Source of the DNA: Paenibacillus caseinilyticus | Lineage (GTDB): Bacteria > Bacillota > Bacilli > Paenibacillales > NBRC-103111 | Direction: 5' to 3' | Assembly: GCF_027533645.1 (NCBI RefSeq) | Contig: NZ_JAQAGY010000001.1 | Span: forward strand, 558,001 to 622,000 | Length of the DNA stretch: 64,000 bases | Shown here: in pieces, positions 10,401-17,780 of the stretch | Position numbering within the stretch: position 1 is the stretch's first letter | How the letters are laid out: each line of letters opens with the position of its first letter | Translations under genes and position numbers: made by a program | Notes under the pieces: generated by a model | What the model was told of the DNA's origin: nothing | Database searches by the model: none | Seen by the model: only the letters and a program-made list of their open reading frames with translations

Positions 10401-11120
10401 CAGCAGATCCAGATAGGAGGTGTTCTCATCCACTGGAGCCGTAACAAAATTCCCCTGTGCATCCCGTACCGGCTTCACTCTGCCGTCCCCATCCTTATAA
10501 GTCTCGGAGTACACCGACACGTCGTGCCTCCACATCCAATCATAGAACTGGTAGCCATTCAGGAAGTAATCCTGAGAGAGCTGCTTGATCTTCGCTTCGC
10601 TCTCGGCTGACGTTTCCTTCGGGAATTCGGTTGTGTATCCGTATCTCGGGAAGTGCGTCCAATCACTGGAGACATCGAGGGCCGATGTCTGGAAGGCTTG
10701 AGGCTTGCCCTCAATGTAGGCCTTCACCAGATAGCCTCTGAAGTCGTCCGCCGGAGGCTGCCAGTTCACCGTCAGGGTAGAATCCTGGCTCCGAAGCACC
10801 GTCACCGTTCTGGAGACCGCTCCCATAAGCTTCTCTGCCGAGTAAAACTCAACAATAAGCTTGCCGCTCCAGTCTTGGCTTTGATCAAAACCGATGGTGA
10901 ACTGAACTTCTTCACCGGGCGCATAACGCGCCTTGCCGACCGTTACCTTACTGATAGGAGCAGCAGGGACCGCAGCTGTATCTCCGGCCAGAGCCGAGAG
11001 GGTAACTGTCTGTTCGCTTTGCGGCTGTGCGGCAAGAGCTGCAGCCGGAACCAGAGCGGATTGCACCAATAATACCGCTGCCGCAGCCTGGGAAATCATC
11101 TTTCTCTTGGTGTTTTTCAT
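4422..11120 (-). CDS. giant SLH-anchored GH66 enzyme, CITase-like, with nine CBM35-like modules inserted in the catalytic domain
   Basis: A cell-surface enzyme on alpha-1,6-glucan, predicted to make or act on cycloisomaltooligosaccharides. Order of parts: signal peptide (1-31); N-terminal beta domain (about 55-150); first part of the GH66 barrel (150-460) with predicted nucleophile D348 (HLDQWG) and acid/base E420 (YSEIW); an insertion of nine tandem CBM35-like modules (about 460-1588, each about 125 residues, most opening EAE and closing on a L-N-L-D-S-like strand); the rest of the barrel (1589-1795, ending LEYWNMVFVSK as in the dextranase); a Thr/Asp/Gly/Pro linker; a domain commonly seen before SLH domains (1860-2045); three SLH domains (2050-2230). 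Known CITases are near 970 residues and carry one CBM35 insert, so this one is greatly expanded. ATG at 11120 follows GGGG; the longer frame begins with TTG one codon earlier. Confidence 0.88.
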   Translation of the reverse strand: MKNTKRKMISQAAAAVLLVQSALVPAAALAAQPQSEQTVTLSALAGDTAAVPAAPISKVTVGKARYAPGEEVQFTIGFDQSQDWSGKLIVEFYSAEKLMGAVSRTVTVLRSQDSTLTVNWQPPADDFRGYLVKAYIEGKPQAFQTSALDVSSDWTHFPRYGYTTEFPKETSAESEAKIKQLSQDYFLNGYQFYDWMWRHDVSVYSETYKDGDGRVKPVRDAQGNFVTAPVDENTSYLDLLGRPIYPQAVKQQIEASQKYGSAAMAYQMNYAAREHYEDYGVKKEWGLYNKNTQFPNPDPIKYQNGFYFDWVNTGLYMQDPGHPGWQAYINKEYNRSVNDFKFDGIHLDQWGANDNDFLYSYDGQERYYSKDYDSLINSVKDSLVQNDPTKSHVTFNMVGGSQEYADVPSPGTKTDFDYSEIWTNRDNYQDVKGVIEDTQSKNGGKAMVIAGYMNYKQAAGDNYAVSNVEGLPKTVEFQSRINSIAGWVGDFGIKNEDKIVWTVQADAAGTYDLTLKYGHANAGGSPDGRVTVNGTEAVSSILFDENTGWGNPRAQKTIKADLKAGSNQIVLQLNSTGLWLNVDSLEVAGQGGVKEYEAEYAELVSCRVDRFGNVFFFETDGDYITFDVQAPADGSYPVSVSYGIAAAAVQRDVLVNDELVSQGASFPATGGWETFKNSKPMTLPLKAGTNKVTLRVGGAPDTGMNVNYLQVGDTRYEAEKALFGWKPSREAQIQVHPGVMDASYVKNLNRAPDSIEFDVVSGTAGMQEIVFQYASQNTPKAAVTVNGTQLPEEVTFTPTGGWEGEAGNTYWSWKKILVPVNAGTNQVKLSLTTNGQYLNLDGILTGSEMILVNDQRAVNGTPRVKLNGGVKVNASTDAEAKTDDFNGAAGNSVTFQVYAAAEGDYNLGLWYRTGNAQTAPLTIDGTDTQISLPANNWYDGWWGMVEQTVHLTPGYHSVNVRSENANTWLNLHALSAGRKLESEAPETRTHGVGKTAQSTAGFGDSGDFIQLNVNRTDAGHAPLHIAYRSNAALEYTLQVNGVSQNIMFSNTSNTWSQMSVPVSFAAGTNVLRLFQKSSSDESIVIDNLTLDEVVTEAEAPSVVRGGSAVVETKWSTVGYIDSFGQKGDSLTLELSAITGNQTHDLVVNYRNPGEVSKRAIYLNGKKLGTFEFGASSDWTKLTIPDVYVPGGQLTHSLMIQMEQATEAGSGLAIDSFEMGNVTFEAESGKTVWQPVVAKTGSITTELGRTDNHGLVGQKVTFQVNAAEAVEQVIFRYRTDNNPKFDLFVDGVQAADDVTFGQTPGGWSGGMAERSLAAALTPGEHTLELVVASDRQYINLDSVVVGDREYEAEAAVFSGGAEGVRFTQGFASGFDDENDFLHFEVKLNEAGAQDLTWTYRNNAVSGQDAVRNLYVNGQRVEELAFVNGADWSTLVTPGVQLQQGSNIITLQLDGHDDYGIDLDYLQVGSIRIDGEKADATPAMTLYKDLLLNFGHAGDEVTFDVDIEQAGETSLIFTYANAGAVASKDLYIDGEKVTELGFRSTGSRTTFDEDIYYIVPYLAAGKHKVTLKHGEDSHGTIDLRSMTIGFFNEPSVRLMDAVLGAFGATHIELGTAESFEEGPNMLAHEYYPNRSKKMKTSLKESLKDYYKFYAAYENLLFDSVEDKNAIISVTDAEGQTVTTSKDGKEDALLAVARKTKGKAGFGSYDVLNFVNLLGNDSNWRNAAAEPVHAEKLKVAYEVGVTQSQAPNLKVFGASPDRAGGMFEVLPYTWDGTKIVFEMPTLEYWNMVFVSKAPTGTAPDSGGTDPGTDTDGTDPGTDTDGTDPGSDTGGSDSGSDNDTEPGTGTGSSGSPVPSTPAKPGAEVAVSLASITKDGSSVVKLKKDENTVRLPLNADELVGTGSVELVKEGVKLILPAELFKQLRTLSKTPGDGITIHVGEVSTAAKDAALAILKGVMGLTAIQAGGVMQFEIGLQNGQAFKKLDAPFEQPVQLEIGIERNDVDEELIGLYYYNELAKNWEYAGGKYDEAARVLTVPLHHFSTYAPLIWKQGFQDVGALHWAHRPIEVLASRQVVQGRSNNSFEPNGTTTRAEFVTMLARAFGLKAQTAAGFQDVAADTWYADAVAAAGQQGWVTGRTSELFMPHAPITREEMAVIVSRVLHSTPGHKEHDSHRVSLEFADSGSISDWAAKAVRAVTEAGLMEGREDGMFAPQKRSMRAEVSAVIYRLLQQSKM
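5644..5724 (-). repeat. 27-bp tandem repeat coding the linker
   Basis: Three copies of a 27-bp unit (5644-5670, 5671-5697, 5698-5724; the last is diverged) encode the nine-residue repeat TDTDGTDPG in the linker between the catalytic and pre-SLH parts. Such runs often change copy number by slippage. Confidence 0.9.
6357..9746 (-). repeat. array of nine CBM35-like modules inside the GH66 barrel
   Basis: By eye, modules run at about residues 460-594, 595-715, 716-848, 849-978, 979-1092, 1093-1220, 1221-1346, 1347-1468 and 1469-1588. Shared marks are an opening (Y/F)EAE, a middle W or GGW turn, an A-G-x-(N/H) beta hairpin, and a closing (L/I)(N/D)(L/V)DSL strand followed by V-G. The modules have diverged and are not exact DNA repeats, so the array is old. 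A structure prediction would settle the boundaries. Confidence 0.7.
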
Positions 11121-11161
11121 CAATGGACCCCAATTCTCTTAAGATAATTTCAATGATTCAT

Positions 11162-11177
11162 AGGTAACCGTTTTCAT
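11162..11177 (-). promoter_or_regulatory. cre-like (CcpA) site before the giant GH66 gene
   Basis: The minus strand reads ATGAAAACGGTTACCT. It fits the Gram-positive catabolite-response consensus WTGNAANCGNWNNCWW at 15 of 16 positions. It lies 42 bp upstream of the ATG, in the expected promoter region, suggesting repression by preferred sugars. It also contains the half-site GGTTAC of the LacI operator, so the local LacI protein is an alternative binder. Confidence 0.5.
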
Positions 11178-11248
11178 GTTTGTGAAAAATAGATTTGGCG
11201 GCTCACTCTAGGAAGGAAACAGGAACGAGACAAAACCTAAGAAGGAAT

Positions 11249-11280
11249 CCTGCATAACGTAACCGGTTACGTTATGCAGG
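11249..11280. promoter_or_regulatory. 32-bp perfect palindrome, LacI-type operator
   Basis: A perfect 32-bp inverted repeat centred on ACGTAACCGGTTACGT. It lies between the oligo-1,6-glucosidase stop and the giant GH66 gene, about 130 bp upstream of that gene's start. The core GTAACCGGTTAC is shared with two sites in front of lacI. There is no T run, so it is more likely an operator than a terminator. Confidence 0.7.
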
Positions 11281-11296
11281 TGGCTAACCTATAAAT

Positions 11297-12979
11297 TTAT
11301 GATTGCAGCTTGTACACCCGTGCCTCATAAGGACGGAGGGAGATTTCACGAATATCCTCATTCTCATCGACTGGATAGTTGCTGATCAGCAGTGACTTGG
11401 AAGCATACTGGACGGAATCCTCCAACAGGAAGTGTGCCTCCTCCGAGAAGAAGTTCAAAACCACGAGCAGTTGTTCATTCCCCCGCGTCCGGATGTAAGC
11501 GAAAATGTGTTTATCCTCTTCCATTAACGGACGATAGTTGGAGTAACCGGTTACGTTGTGCTCCTTACGAAGTCCGATCAATTTCCGATAATAATGGAAA
11601 ATCGAATTCGGATCGTTCACTGCCTGTTCGGCATTAATGTGGGTGTAATTTGGATTCACAGCAATCCATGGCGTTCCTGTCGTAAAACCACCGTGAGCGG
11701 ATGCATTCCACTGCATAGGTGTCCGGCCATTGTCTCTGCCCTTGATGTAGATGGAATTCATGATGGACGCCTCGTCCTTGCCTGCCGCGCGATACTCCTG
11801 GTACATATTCAGTGTCTCGATATCCTTGTAATCCTTGATGGAGTCAAACTTTACATTGGTCATGCCGAGCTCTTCGCCCTGATAGATGTACGGCGTTCCC
11901 TGCAGGGTATGCAGCAGTGTCGCCAGCATCTTAGCCGACTCCGAATGATACGTCGTATCGTTACCAAACCTTGAGAGCATGCGCGGCTGGTCATGGTTAT
12001 TCAGGTATAGGGAATTCCAGCCCTTGTCCTGCAGCTCAACCTGCCACTTCTGAATGATCCGCTTGATATCGCTCAGCTTCCACGGCCTGCAGTCCCACTT
12101 GCCATGTTCGCCTGAATCTACCTCCATGAGCTCGAAATGGAACACCATGTTGAGCTCATTGCGTTCTTCTCCGACATACATCGCTGCTTCCTCCGGCGTA
12201 ACACCAATAGCTTCACCGACGGTCATAATATCGTATTTGGAGAGCACTTCCCTGTTCATTTCCTGCAGGTATTCATGCACACGCGGCCCATTCATGAAGT
12301 ATTCTCCACCGAAGCGATAATTCTCCGTGTCGCCCGGTACAACCGGCGGAAGCTCCGGCACCTTGGAGATCAGGTTGATCACATCCATGCGGAAGCCATC
12401 AATTCCCTTGTCGAGCCACCACGTCATCATGTCGTAAATCTCCTGGCGCAGCTTCGGATTCTCCCAGTTGAGATCCGGCTGTTTTTTCGAGAACAGATGC
12501 AGGAAATACTCGTTGGTATTCTCGTCATACTGCCAGGCTGAGCCGCTGAAGAACGAGCCCCAGTCATTCGGTGCATGTCCGTTTTCACCCGAACGCCAGA
12601 TATAGTAATCCCGGTACGGATTGTCCTTGGATTTGCGCGACTCCACAAACCAAGCATGCTCATCGGAGCTGTGATTCACTACAAGGTCCATGATCAGCTT
12701 CATACCACGATCATGCAGCCCCTGCAGGAGCCCTTCCCAATCCGACAGCGTCCCAAAATCCTTCATAATGCTCTGATAATGGCTGATATCATATCCATTG
12801 TCGTCATTTGGCGACTCGTACACTGGGCACAGCCATACTACATCTACTCCAAGCTCCTTCAAATAATCCAGCTTCGAAATAATACCCTGCAGATCTCCGA
12901 TGCCATCTCCGTTGCTGTCCATGAAGCTGCGCGGATAAATCTGATACACCACACTGTCTTTCCACCATTGCTTGGTCAT
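11297..12979 (-). CDS. malL: oligo-1,6-glucosidase (GH13 subfamily 31)
   Basis: A cytoplasmic exo-glucosidase that removes glucose from isomalto-oligosaccharides brought in by the ABC system. It has no signal peptide; 560 residues is the usual family length. The conserved GH13 blocks are present: DLVVNH, nucleophile D199 in GFRMDVIN, acid/base E256 in VGEAIG, and D330 in NNHDQPR. Val200 directly after the nucleophile is the known marker for alpha-1,6 rather than alpha-1,4 specificity. The ATG follows TAGGAG at good spacing, 20 bp after the lacI stop codon, so the two genes form one transcript. The coding region contains an operator-like GTAACCGGTTAC at 11543-11554. The symbol is a family name; the exact substrate is inferred from the locus. 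Confidence 0.92.
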   Translation of the reverse strand: MTKQWWKDSVVYQIYPRSFMDSNGDGIGDLQGIISKLDYLKELGVDVVWLCPVYESPNDDNGYDISHYQSIMKDFGTLSDWEGLLQGLHDRGMKLIMDLVVNHSSDEHAWFVESRKSKDNPYRDYYIWRSGENGHAPNDWGSFFSGSAWQYDENTNEYFLHLFSKKQPDLNWENPKLRQEIYDMMTWWLDKGIDGFRMDVINLISKVPELPPVVPGDTENYRFGGEYFMNGPRVHEYLQEMNREVLSKYDIMTVGEAIGVTPEEAAMYVGEERNELNMVFHFELMEVDSGEHGKWDCRPWKLSDIKRIIQKWQVELQDKGWNSLYLNNHDQPRMLSRFGNDTTYHSESAKMLATLLHTLQGTPYIYQGEELGMTNVKFDSIKDYKDIETLNMYQEYRAAGKDEASIMNSIYIKGRDNGRTPMQWNASAHGGFTTGTPWIAVNPNYTHINAEQAVNDPNSIFHYYRKLIGLRKEHNVTGYSNYRPLMEEDKHIFAYIRTRGNEQLLVVLNFFSEEAHFLLEDSVQYASKSLLISNYPVDENEDIREISLRPYEARVYKLQS

Positions 12980-12999
12980 GTAATAAATCTCCTATCCAT

Positions 13000-14019
13000 C
13001 TATATTGATCTGTTAGCCACAACAGCTTTAACAGTGTGCCTCTCCACAATCTCATGCTCTACGATCGTGTTCTCCACAGGACCACTCTCTTCAATCATCG
13101 TAATCAGCTTCTCCGAAGCAAGCATTCCGAGCTCGAAGAGGGGCTGCCGGACGGTCGTCAGTGACGGGATGACCATTTGCGACATCTTAAGATTGTCATA
13201 CCCGATAATGGACAGCTTGTCCGGTACAGAGATTCCTTGCCGCAGGGCATAATTCAAGGCACCAATGGCCATTCCATCGCTTGCAGCAAAGACAGCCGTA
13301 ATATTGCCTGCGCTTTCCAGCAGCGATTTCATAGCATCTGAACCGCTTTCAAAGTGGAAATCACCGTATGCGACTCGATCTTCACGATATGCAATCCTAT
13401 GATCCAACAGGGCTTGGCGGTAACCCTCTATTCGAGGCAAGCCAGCAATGGGATCTCCCTTCGTGCCGCTGATCATGGCGATCTCCCGGTGGCCTTGATG
13501 GATTAAATAGCAGGTGGCATCGTAAGCGGCCTTCCTGTCGTCGACCTTGACGTACGGAATGCCCGGATGATGAGTCTCCGAGGCAATGAGCACCATCGGC
13601 ACATTCATAGCTTCCAGAGCAGCGATATATTCATCCTTGAGCTTCTCGCTGGCAAAGAGAATACCATCCACCTGCTTCTCCCGTAATACCTGCAAATATT
13701 TCAGTGTACGGTCACCGTCGGCAGCCGTATTGCATACGAGCACGCTGTAGCCTTGATCGTGGGCAAAATCTTCAATTCCCTGCAGCACGGCGGAAGCAAA
13801 CTCGTCGGATACGGCGGGGAACATCACGCCCAGCGTCTGTGTTCGCTTGTTGGACAGTGAGCGTGCGATGGCGTTGGGCTGGTAGCCCATTTCCTCTATT
13901 GCATTCAGTACCTTCTGCTTGGTCTTGTCCGAGTAGCCGGTCAGACCATTGAGCACTCTGGATACGGTGGCTACAGAAACGTTGGATTGCTTAGCCACAT
14001 CTCGAATCGTCGGAATCAT
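13000..14019 (-). CDS. LacI-family repressor of the isomalto-oligosaccharide operon
   Basis: A 339-residue LacI/GalR-type regulator. The N-terminal helix-turn-helix reads TIRDVAKQSNVSVATVSRVLNG, followed by the hinge helix (YQPNAIARSLSNKRT) and a periplasmic-binding-fold effector domain to the end. It is first in an operon with the oligo-1,6-glucosidase. Two copies of its probable operator lie between its strong promoter and its start codon, so it should repress itself and the glucosidase. A third, extended palindrome lies before the giant GH66 gene. The effector is probably an isomalto-oligosaccharide or cyclic product (inference). GAGGT precedes the ATG. Confidence 0.9.
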   Translation of the reverse strand: MIPTIRDVAKQSNVSVATVSRVLNGLTGYSDKTKQKVLNAIEEMGYQPNAIARSLSNKRTQTLGVMFPAVSDEFASAVLQGIEDFAHDQGYSVLVCNTAADGDRTLKYLQVLREKQVDGILFASEKLKDEYIAALEAMNVPMVLIASETHHPGIPYVKVDDRKAAYDATCYLIHQGHREIAMISGTKGDPIAGLPRIEGYRQALLDHRIAYREDRVAYGDFHFESGSDAMKSLLESAGNITAVFAASDGMAIGALNYALRQGISVPDKLSIIGYDNLKMSQMVIPSLTTVRQPLFELGMLASEKLITMIEESGPVENTIVEHEIVERHTVKAVVANRSI

Positions 14020-14070
14020 ACGTTTACCTCATTCTCGCCATTCTCTTAGGCCGCCTATCTTTGATAGATC

Positions 14071-14163
14071 AACGTAACCGGTTACTCTGAATCCATAGAA
14101 TTTAATTAAGGCCATTACGTAACCGGTTAACCCAAGTATACTTAGAGCAAATAGAGCTGTCAA
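14071..14163 (-). promoter_or_regulatory. lacI-glucosidase promoter with two LacI operators
   Basis: On the minus strand the -35 TTGACA (14158-14163) and -10 TATACT (14135-14140) are separated by exactly 17 bp, a near-consensus sigma-A promoter. Operator one (TTAACCGGTTAC, 14119-14130) covers the start point. Operator two (GTAACCGGTTAC, 14074-14085) lies 45 bp downstream, close to four helical turns, which would allow co-operative binding. Confidence 0.85.
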
Positions 14164-14179
14164 TCCTGCATTTATGATA

Positions 14180-15805
14180 TCAATCCTTTCTATGTTCCCC
14201 CGCTCCTGCTCCCTTATTCCGAAACTCCCTCGGCGTAGTTCCCGTCAACTTTTTGAATACCCGGCTGAAATATTTGTCATCCTGAAATCCCACCCACTCC
14301 GCAATTTGGGATATCCGTATGGACGGATTAACGAGCAGATTCTTTGCCTTCTCAATACGGATTCGGGATAGATATTCCGTCAGGTTTTCGCTGGTCACCT
14401 GCTTGAACTTTCTCGATACATTGCCTTTGCTGAGGAAAAATCGCTCTGCCATATCCTGCAGGGTGATCTCGTCTTTGTAATTCAAATCCAAATATTGCTT
14501 GATCTCGTGCACGAGACGGTCATCCCTCTTTTGTATAAAGCTCCAGCGGTCCATCAGCGTTCTCAACGCCGCCCGTACCCTCTCCTTCCACAGACCTAGC
14601 GAGAAATTACCCGAGGAATCAAACGGAGGCGTAATAACCGCCCTTTCCTGAGATGCGGCATCGCTATCGAGCAGCTCCGTCCTCCAGTCATCCAGCAGTC
14701 CGCTCAACTCCTCCATCCATCCCTCAAGCACACTCTCCGTAATGATCTGCTCCGCATTCAATTTCCCTTCCCATTCCCGCAGAACCGCTTCCAGCTTCTC
14801 CGCATCTCTCGACAGGATCGCGAACGTAAGCTTCTCCTTCACCGGCTTAAGCGATAACACGGCTCGCTCCTCCGTCATACCTTCCCGCCATTCGTGCACC
14901 CTCTGGTTCATTTGCAGCAAATTCCGCTGTCTTAGCGCCAATCTGGCTTCTTCGAACGAAGGTCTAAGTCCTCCCGGAAAAGGCTGAACGGAGCCAAGTC
15001 CCATATGAAACTGCACGCCGTAGGTCTGTTCAAAAGCCCGGTTGATTTCATGTGCGAGTTCCCCGGCCCGGTTAACCCTCCCCCACAGCACCAGCACCAT
15101 ATCGAGTCCTGTATTCAAATACCGGAACGCATAACCATCCCTGCCGCCCTTCAGAATCTCATTGCATACATTGGTCATAATAAAAGAAAGCAGGGAAAGA
15201 TCTCCATTCAGACGGTCTTTCAACCGCGAATCCAGCTGACGCATGGAAATAACGGCGATCCTGCATTCCCGGCAGTTCCGCCGGATCCCGAATTCCTCCA
15301 TCAGGGAGGAGGCCGCATCCGCATCATTCCGGGCGCCCGACATTATGTCAGAGAACACCTTATCCCAATACAGCGGCCGCAGAATATTCAGCTGCACATT
15401 CTGGTCCAGCTGTCGGCAGCGCTCCTCCTGCTCCTGCCGCCATAGTGTTGTCGCCCGGTCCATGGCCGAGATGAGCTGTGACCGGTTCAACGGTTTCAAG
15501 AGGTAATCTACCCCGCGGTACAGAATAGCATGTTTCACATATTGGAACTCGCTGTGTCCGCTAATCACTATGGTTTTGGCACCCGGGGCGTGTTCATGAA
15601 TCCACTCCAATAGACCTGCACCATCCATCAGCGGCATGCTCATGTCTGTAACAATAATGGCCGGCTGCTCTGATCGAATCAGATCCTGGGCCTCCAGACC
15701 GTTGCCTGCTTCCAGCACCGTCTGAATGCCATAGCTGTCCCATGGGATCAGATAGCGTACGGCTTCACGGACGGGCTTCTCATCATCCACGATTAATGCT
15801 TTCAT
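14180..15805 (-). CDS. YesN-type response regulator (receiver plus AraC output)
   Basis: A cytoplasmic two-component regulator of 541 residues. The receiver domain (about 1-120) has the acidic pocket DDEK, phospho-acceptor D54 in VTDMSMP and the conserved KPL. A long linker follows, and two AraC helix-turn-helix motifs occupy the last hundred residues (ITLQDMAERFFLSKGNVSRKFKQ and IRISQIAEWVGFQDDKYFSRVFKK). ATG at 15805 is preferred over the longer frame because GAGGGAG precedes it. It begins one base after the kinase stop codon, so the two are co-transcribed and probably translationally coupled. The divergent ABC importer is the likely target. Confidence 0.92.
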   Translation of the reverse strand: MKALIVDDEKPVREAVRYLIPWDSYGIQTVLEAGNGLEAQDLIRSEQPAIIVTDMSMPLMDGAGLLEWIHEHAPGAKTIVISGHSEFQYVKHAILYRGVDYLLKPLNRSQLISAMDRATTLWRQEQEERCRQLDQNVQLNILRPLYWDKVFSDIMSGARNDADAASSLMEEFGIRRNCRECRIAVISMRQLDSRLKDRLNGDLSLLSFIMTNVCNEILKGGRDGYAFRYLNTGLDMVLVLWGRVNRAGELAHEINRAFEQTYGVQFHMGLGSVQPFPGGLRPSFEEARLALRQRNLLQMNQRVHEWREGMTEERAVLSLKPVKEKLTFAILSRDAEKLEAVLREWEGKLNAEQIITESVLEGWMEELSGLLDDWRTELLDSDAASQERAVITPPFDSSGNFSLGLWKERVRAALRTLMDRWSFIQKRDDRLVHEIKQYLDLNYKDEITLQDMAERFFLSKGNVSRKFKQVTSENLTEYLSRIRIEKAKNLLVNPSIRISQIAEWVGFQDDKYFSRVFKKLTGTTPREFRNKGAGAGEHRKD

Positions 15806-15806
15806 C

Positions 15807-17642
15807 TCATTTCTCCCTCGTTTGAATTGCATGGCGTCCAGGCGACAGCGGAATTAGGAGCGTAAACGTTAGACCCGAGCCGGCCCCCGGATGAATGGTG
15901 ACAGCGGCTTCATCGCCGAAATAGAGCCGGAGTCTTGCCATCACATTGTGAAGACCTATATTTTCGCTCACTAGGCTCCCCTTCCTCGAGAGTGCCTCTT
16001 CGAGTTCTGCTATGCGCTTTGCCGGCTGTCCTTTTCCGTTATCGGAGACGGACAGCAGCAGGCAGTCCTCCCTATCCATTCTGCTGTGTATGACGATGCA
16101 TCCGCCTTCCGTACCCTCCTCGAACCCATGCTTGAATATGTTCTCCACGATCGGCTGCAAGATCATCTTCGGAATGAGGATGGACAGTGTTACTGGATCC
16201 ACATTCCATTGAATCTGCAGATCCTCTCCGAACCGCTCCTTTTGCAGGGCCAGGTAATTCTCCACATGCTCGACCTCGCTGCGCAGAGGCACCTCCGTGC
16301 TCCCCGCAGTCATCGCATAGTGCATGATGCTGCCGAGGGAATAGATCAGATCATATACCTTCACAGCATCATACCTCAGTGACATTGTCCCGATCGTCTG
16401 CAGTGCATTATACAGAAAGTGCGGATTGATCTGAGCCTGCAGCGCCCGCAGCTGATTCGTTTTATTGGCAATCTCCAGCTGGTATTCCTTAACAATGAGA
16501 TGATGGATTGTCTGCGTCATTTCGTTGATCTTGCGCGTGAGCAGCCCTATTTCATCCTCCCTCTCCACATCCACATGCGCATCAAGCTGGCCGGTCTTCA
16601 CCTTTTGTGTGAAGGAGATCAGCTTTTTGATCGGCGAGGTGAAGCGAATAGAGATCAGCACAGCGGCAATGATCCCGACAATGAGAAACAGCACACCTAT
16701 AGCCGCATTGATTCCGGCAATGACGGTAGTGTCCCCGTACAACTGATCATAAGGAATCATCTTCACGACCGCTCCGGTCAGCAGGGGGCCCGTCATCCGC
16801 TCAAACATCACAATTCCATCAAACGACGCATCTTTCCAGACGAAATGCCCGCTTCCGGACACTCCTGCTATTCGGCCCCAATCCACCCGGATCTGCCTGC
16901 CTGTAAGCTCCGGATCAGAGGAATACAGGGCTAGCCCCTCATCATTCACGATGAAGAGCTGCTCCTTGCGGGGATCATACATGGACCTCGCCAGCTGCTC
17001 CACTCTGGACAACCTCAGATCAAACGATAAATAAGCCATCGCCTCGTCGCTCGGCGCACGAAGGACAGGATAATGCAGAGAGAATACCTCGGTCGTGCCG
17101 AGTTTCAGGTTCGGAATGCTCGACTGCAGTCCATAGCGGTGGGCCGGATGGGTCACCTCAAGCCAAGGTTTGTTCTCTGCCTCGGCCGGGATTCGTGGGC
17201 TCTGGCTTATTTCCCTGCGAAAAAAACCCTGCAGCAGAGCGCTCGACTGACCGCTGGCTTTGATATACAAATGAATTTGATAAATATCAGGGTTACTCTG
17301 ATACATAGTATGCAGCTGGCTGGCAATCGCATCCCGGTGGTGGGAGAGTCCCTCTCCTGTAATGATATCGCTTCCGTATTTGGTGTTTAAAATGGTGGTG
17401 TAAAGGGAGTTTGGCAGATTAATGCCGCTGTAGATCGACAGTGCCATCCGGTGGAAGCTCGAGAGGTAATTCGTCAGATTGTCCTTGCCGAGGGCAAGAA
17501 TACGGGTATTCTCCTCGATTGAGTTCTCCCTGACCGATTCCTTGGTGTAGAGATAGGATATACCGATAGATACCGCGGTCGGCAGCACGGCTGCCATAAG
17601 CGTCAGTACCATCAACTTGGTTCGTATGCTCTTTCCAAACAT
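15807..17642 (-). CDS. YesM-type sensor histidine kinase
   Basis: A membrane sensor kinase of about 611 residues. It has one transmembrane helix near the N-terminus, an extracytoplasmic sensor of about 270 residues, a second helix (about 307-333), a HAMP linker, a His_kinase domain with phospho-acceptor H408 in INPHFLYNALQ, and a HATPase domain (NGKG, GSGLTF). This family pairs with YesN-type regulators next to sugar ABC genes and often senses the sugar with the binding protein. It is divergent from the ABC operon across 138 bp. Start at 17642 (MFGKSIRTKL) is preferred because the cationic stretch and helix follow immediately; the frame is open to 17687. Confidence 0.9.
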   Translation of the reverse strand: MFGKSIRTKLMVLTLMAAVLPTAVSIGISYLYTKESVRENSIEENTRILALGKDNLTNYLSSFHRMALSIYSGINLPNSLYTTILNTKYGSDIITGEGLSHHRDAIASQLHTMYQSNPDIYQIHLYIKASGQSSALLQGFFRREISQSPRIPAEAENKPWLEVTHPAHRYGLQSSIPNLKLGTTEVFSLHYPVLRAPSDEAMAYLSFDLRLSRVEQLARSMYDPRKEQLFIVNDEGLALYSSDPELTGRQIRVDWGRIAGVSGSGHFVWKDASFDGIVMFERMTGPLLTGAVVKMIPYDQLYGDTTVIAGINAAIGVLFLIVGIIAAVLISIRFTSPIKKLISFTQKVKTGQLDAHVDVEREDEIGLLTRKINEMTQTIHHLIVKEYQLEIANKTNQLRALQAQINPHFLYNALQTIGTMSLRYDAVKVYDLIYSLGSIMHYAMTAGSTEVPLRSEVEHVENYLALQKERFGEDLQIQWNVDPVTLSILIPKMILQPIVENIFKHGFEEGTEGGCIVIHSRMDREDCLLLSVSDNGKGQPAKRIAELEEALSRKGSLVSENIGLHNVMARLRLYFGDEAAVTIHPGAGSGLTFTLLIPLSPGRHAIQTREK

Positions 17643-17780
17643 GGGCAACACCGCCTTTTTTCCACACATTCTAGCAAAGGGCGGCATGATATTCCACCTT
17701 TATCGGCATGATTGTGAGTTTTTGGCTTCCCGGCAGCGCTGTATAATGGCTTCTGAATACATCGAAAAGGAGAACCTCAT

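Noticed and set aside
11249-11280. 32-bp palindrome read as a terminator of the glucosidase gene
   Set aside because: No T run follows on either strand and its core matches two sites at the lacI promoter, so an operator is the better reading.
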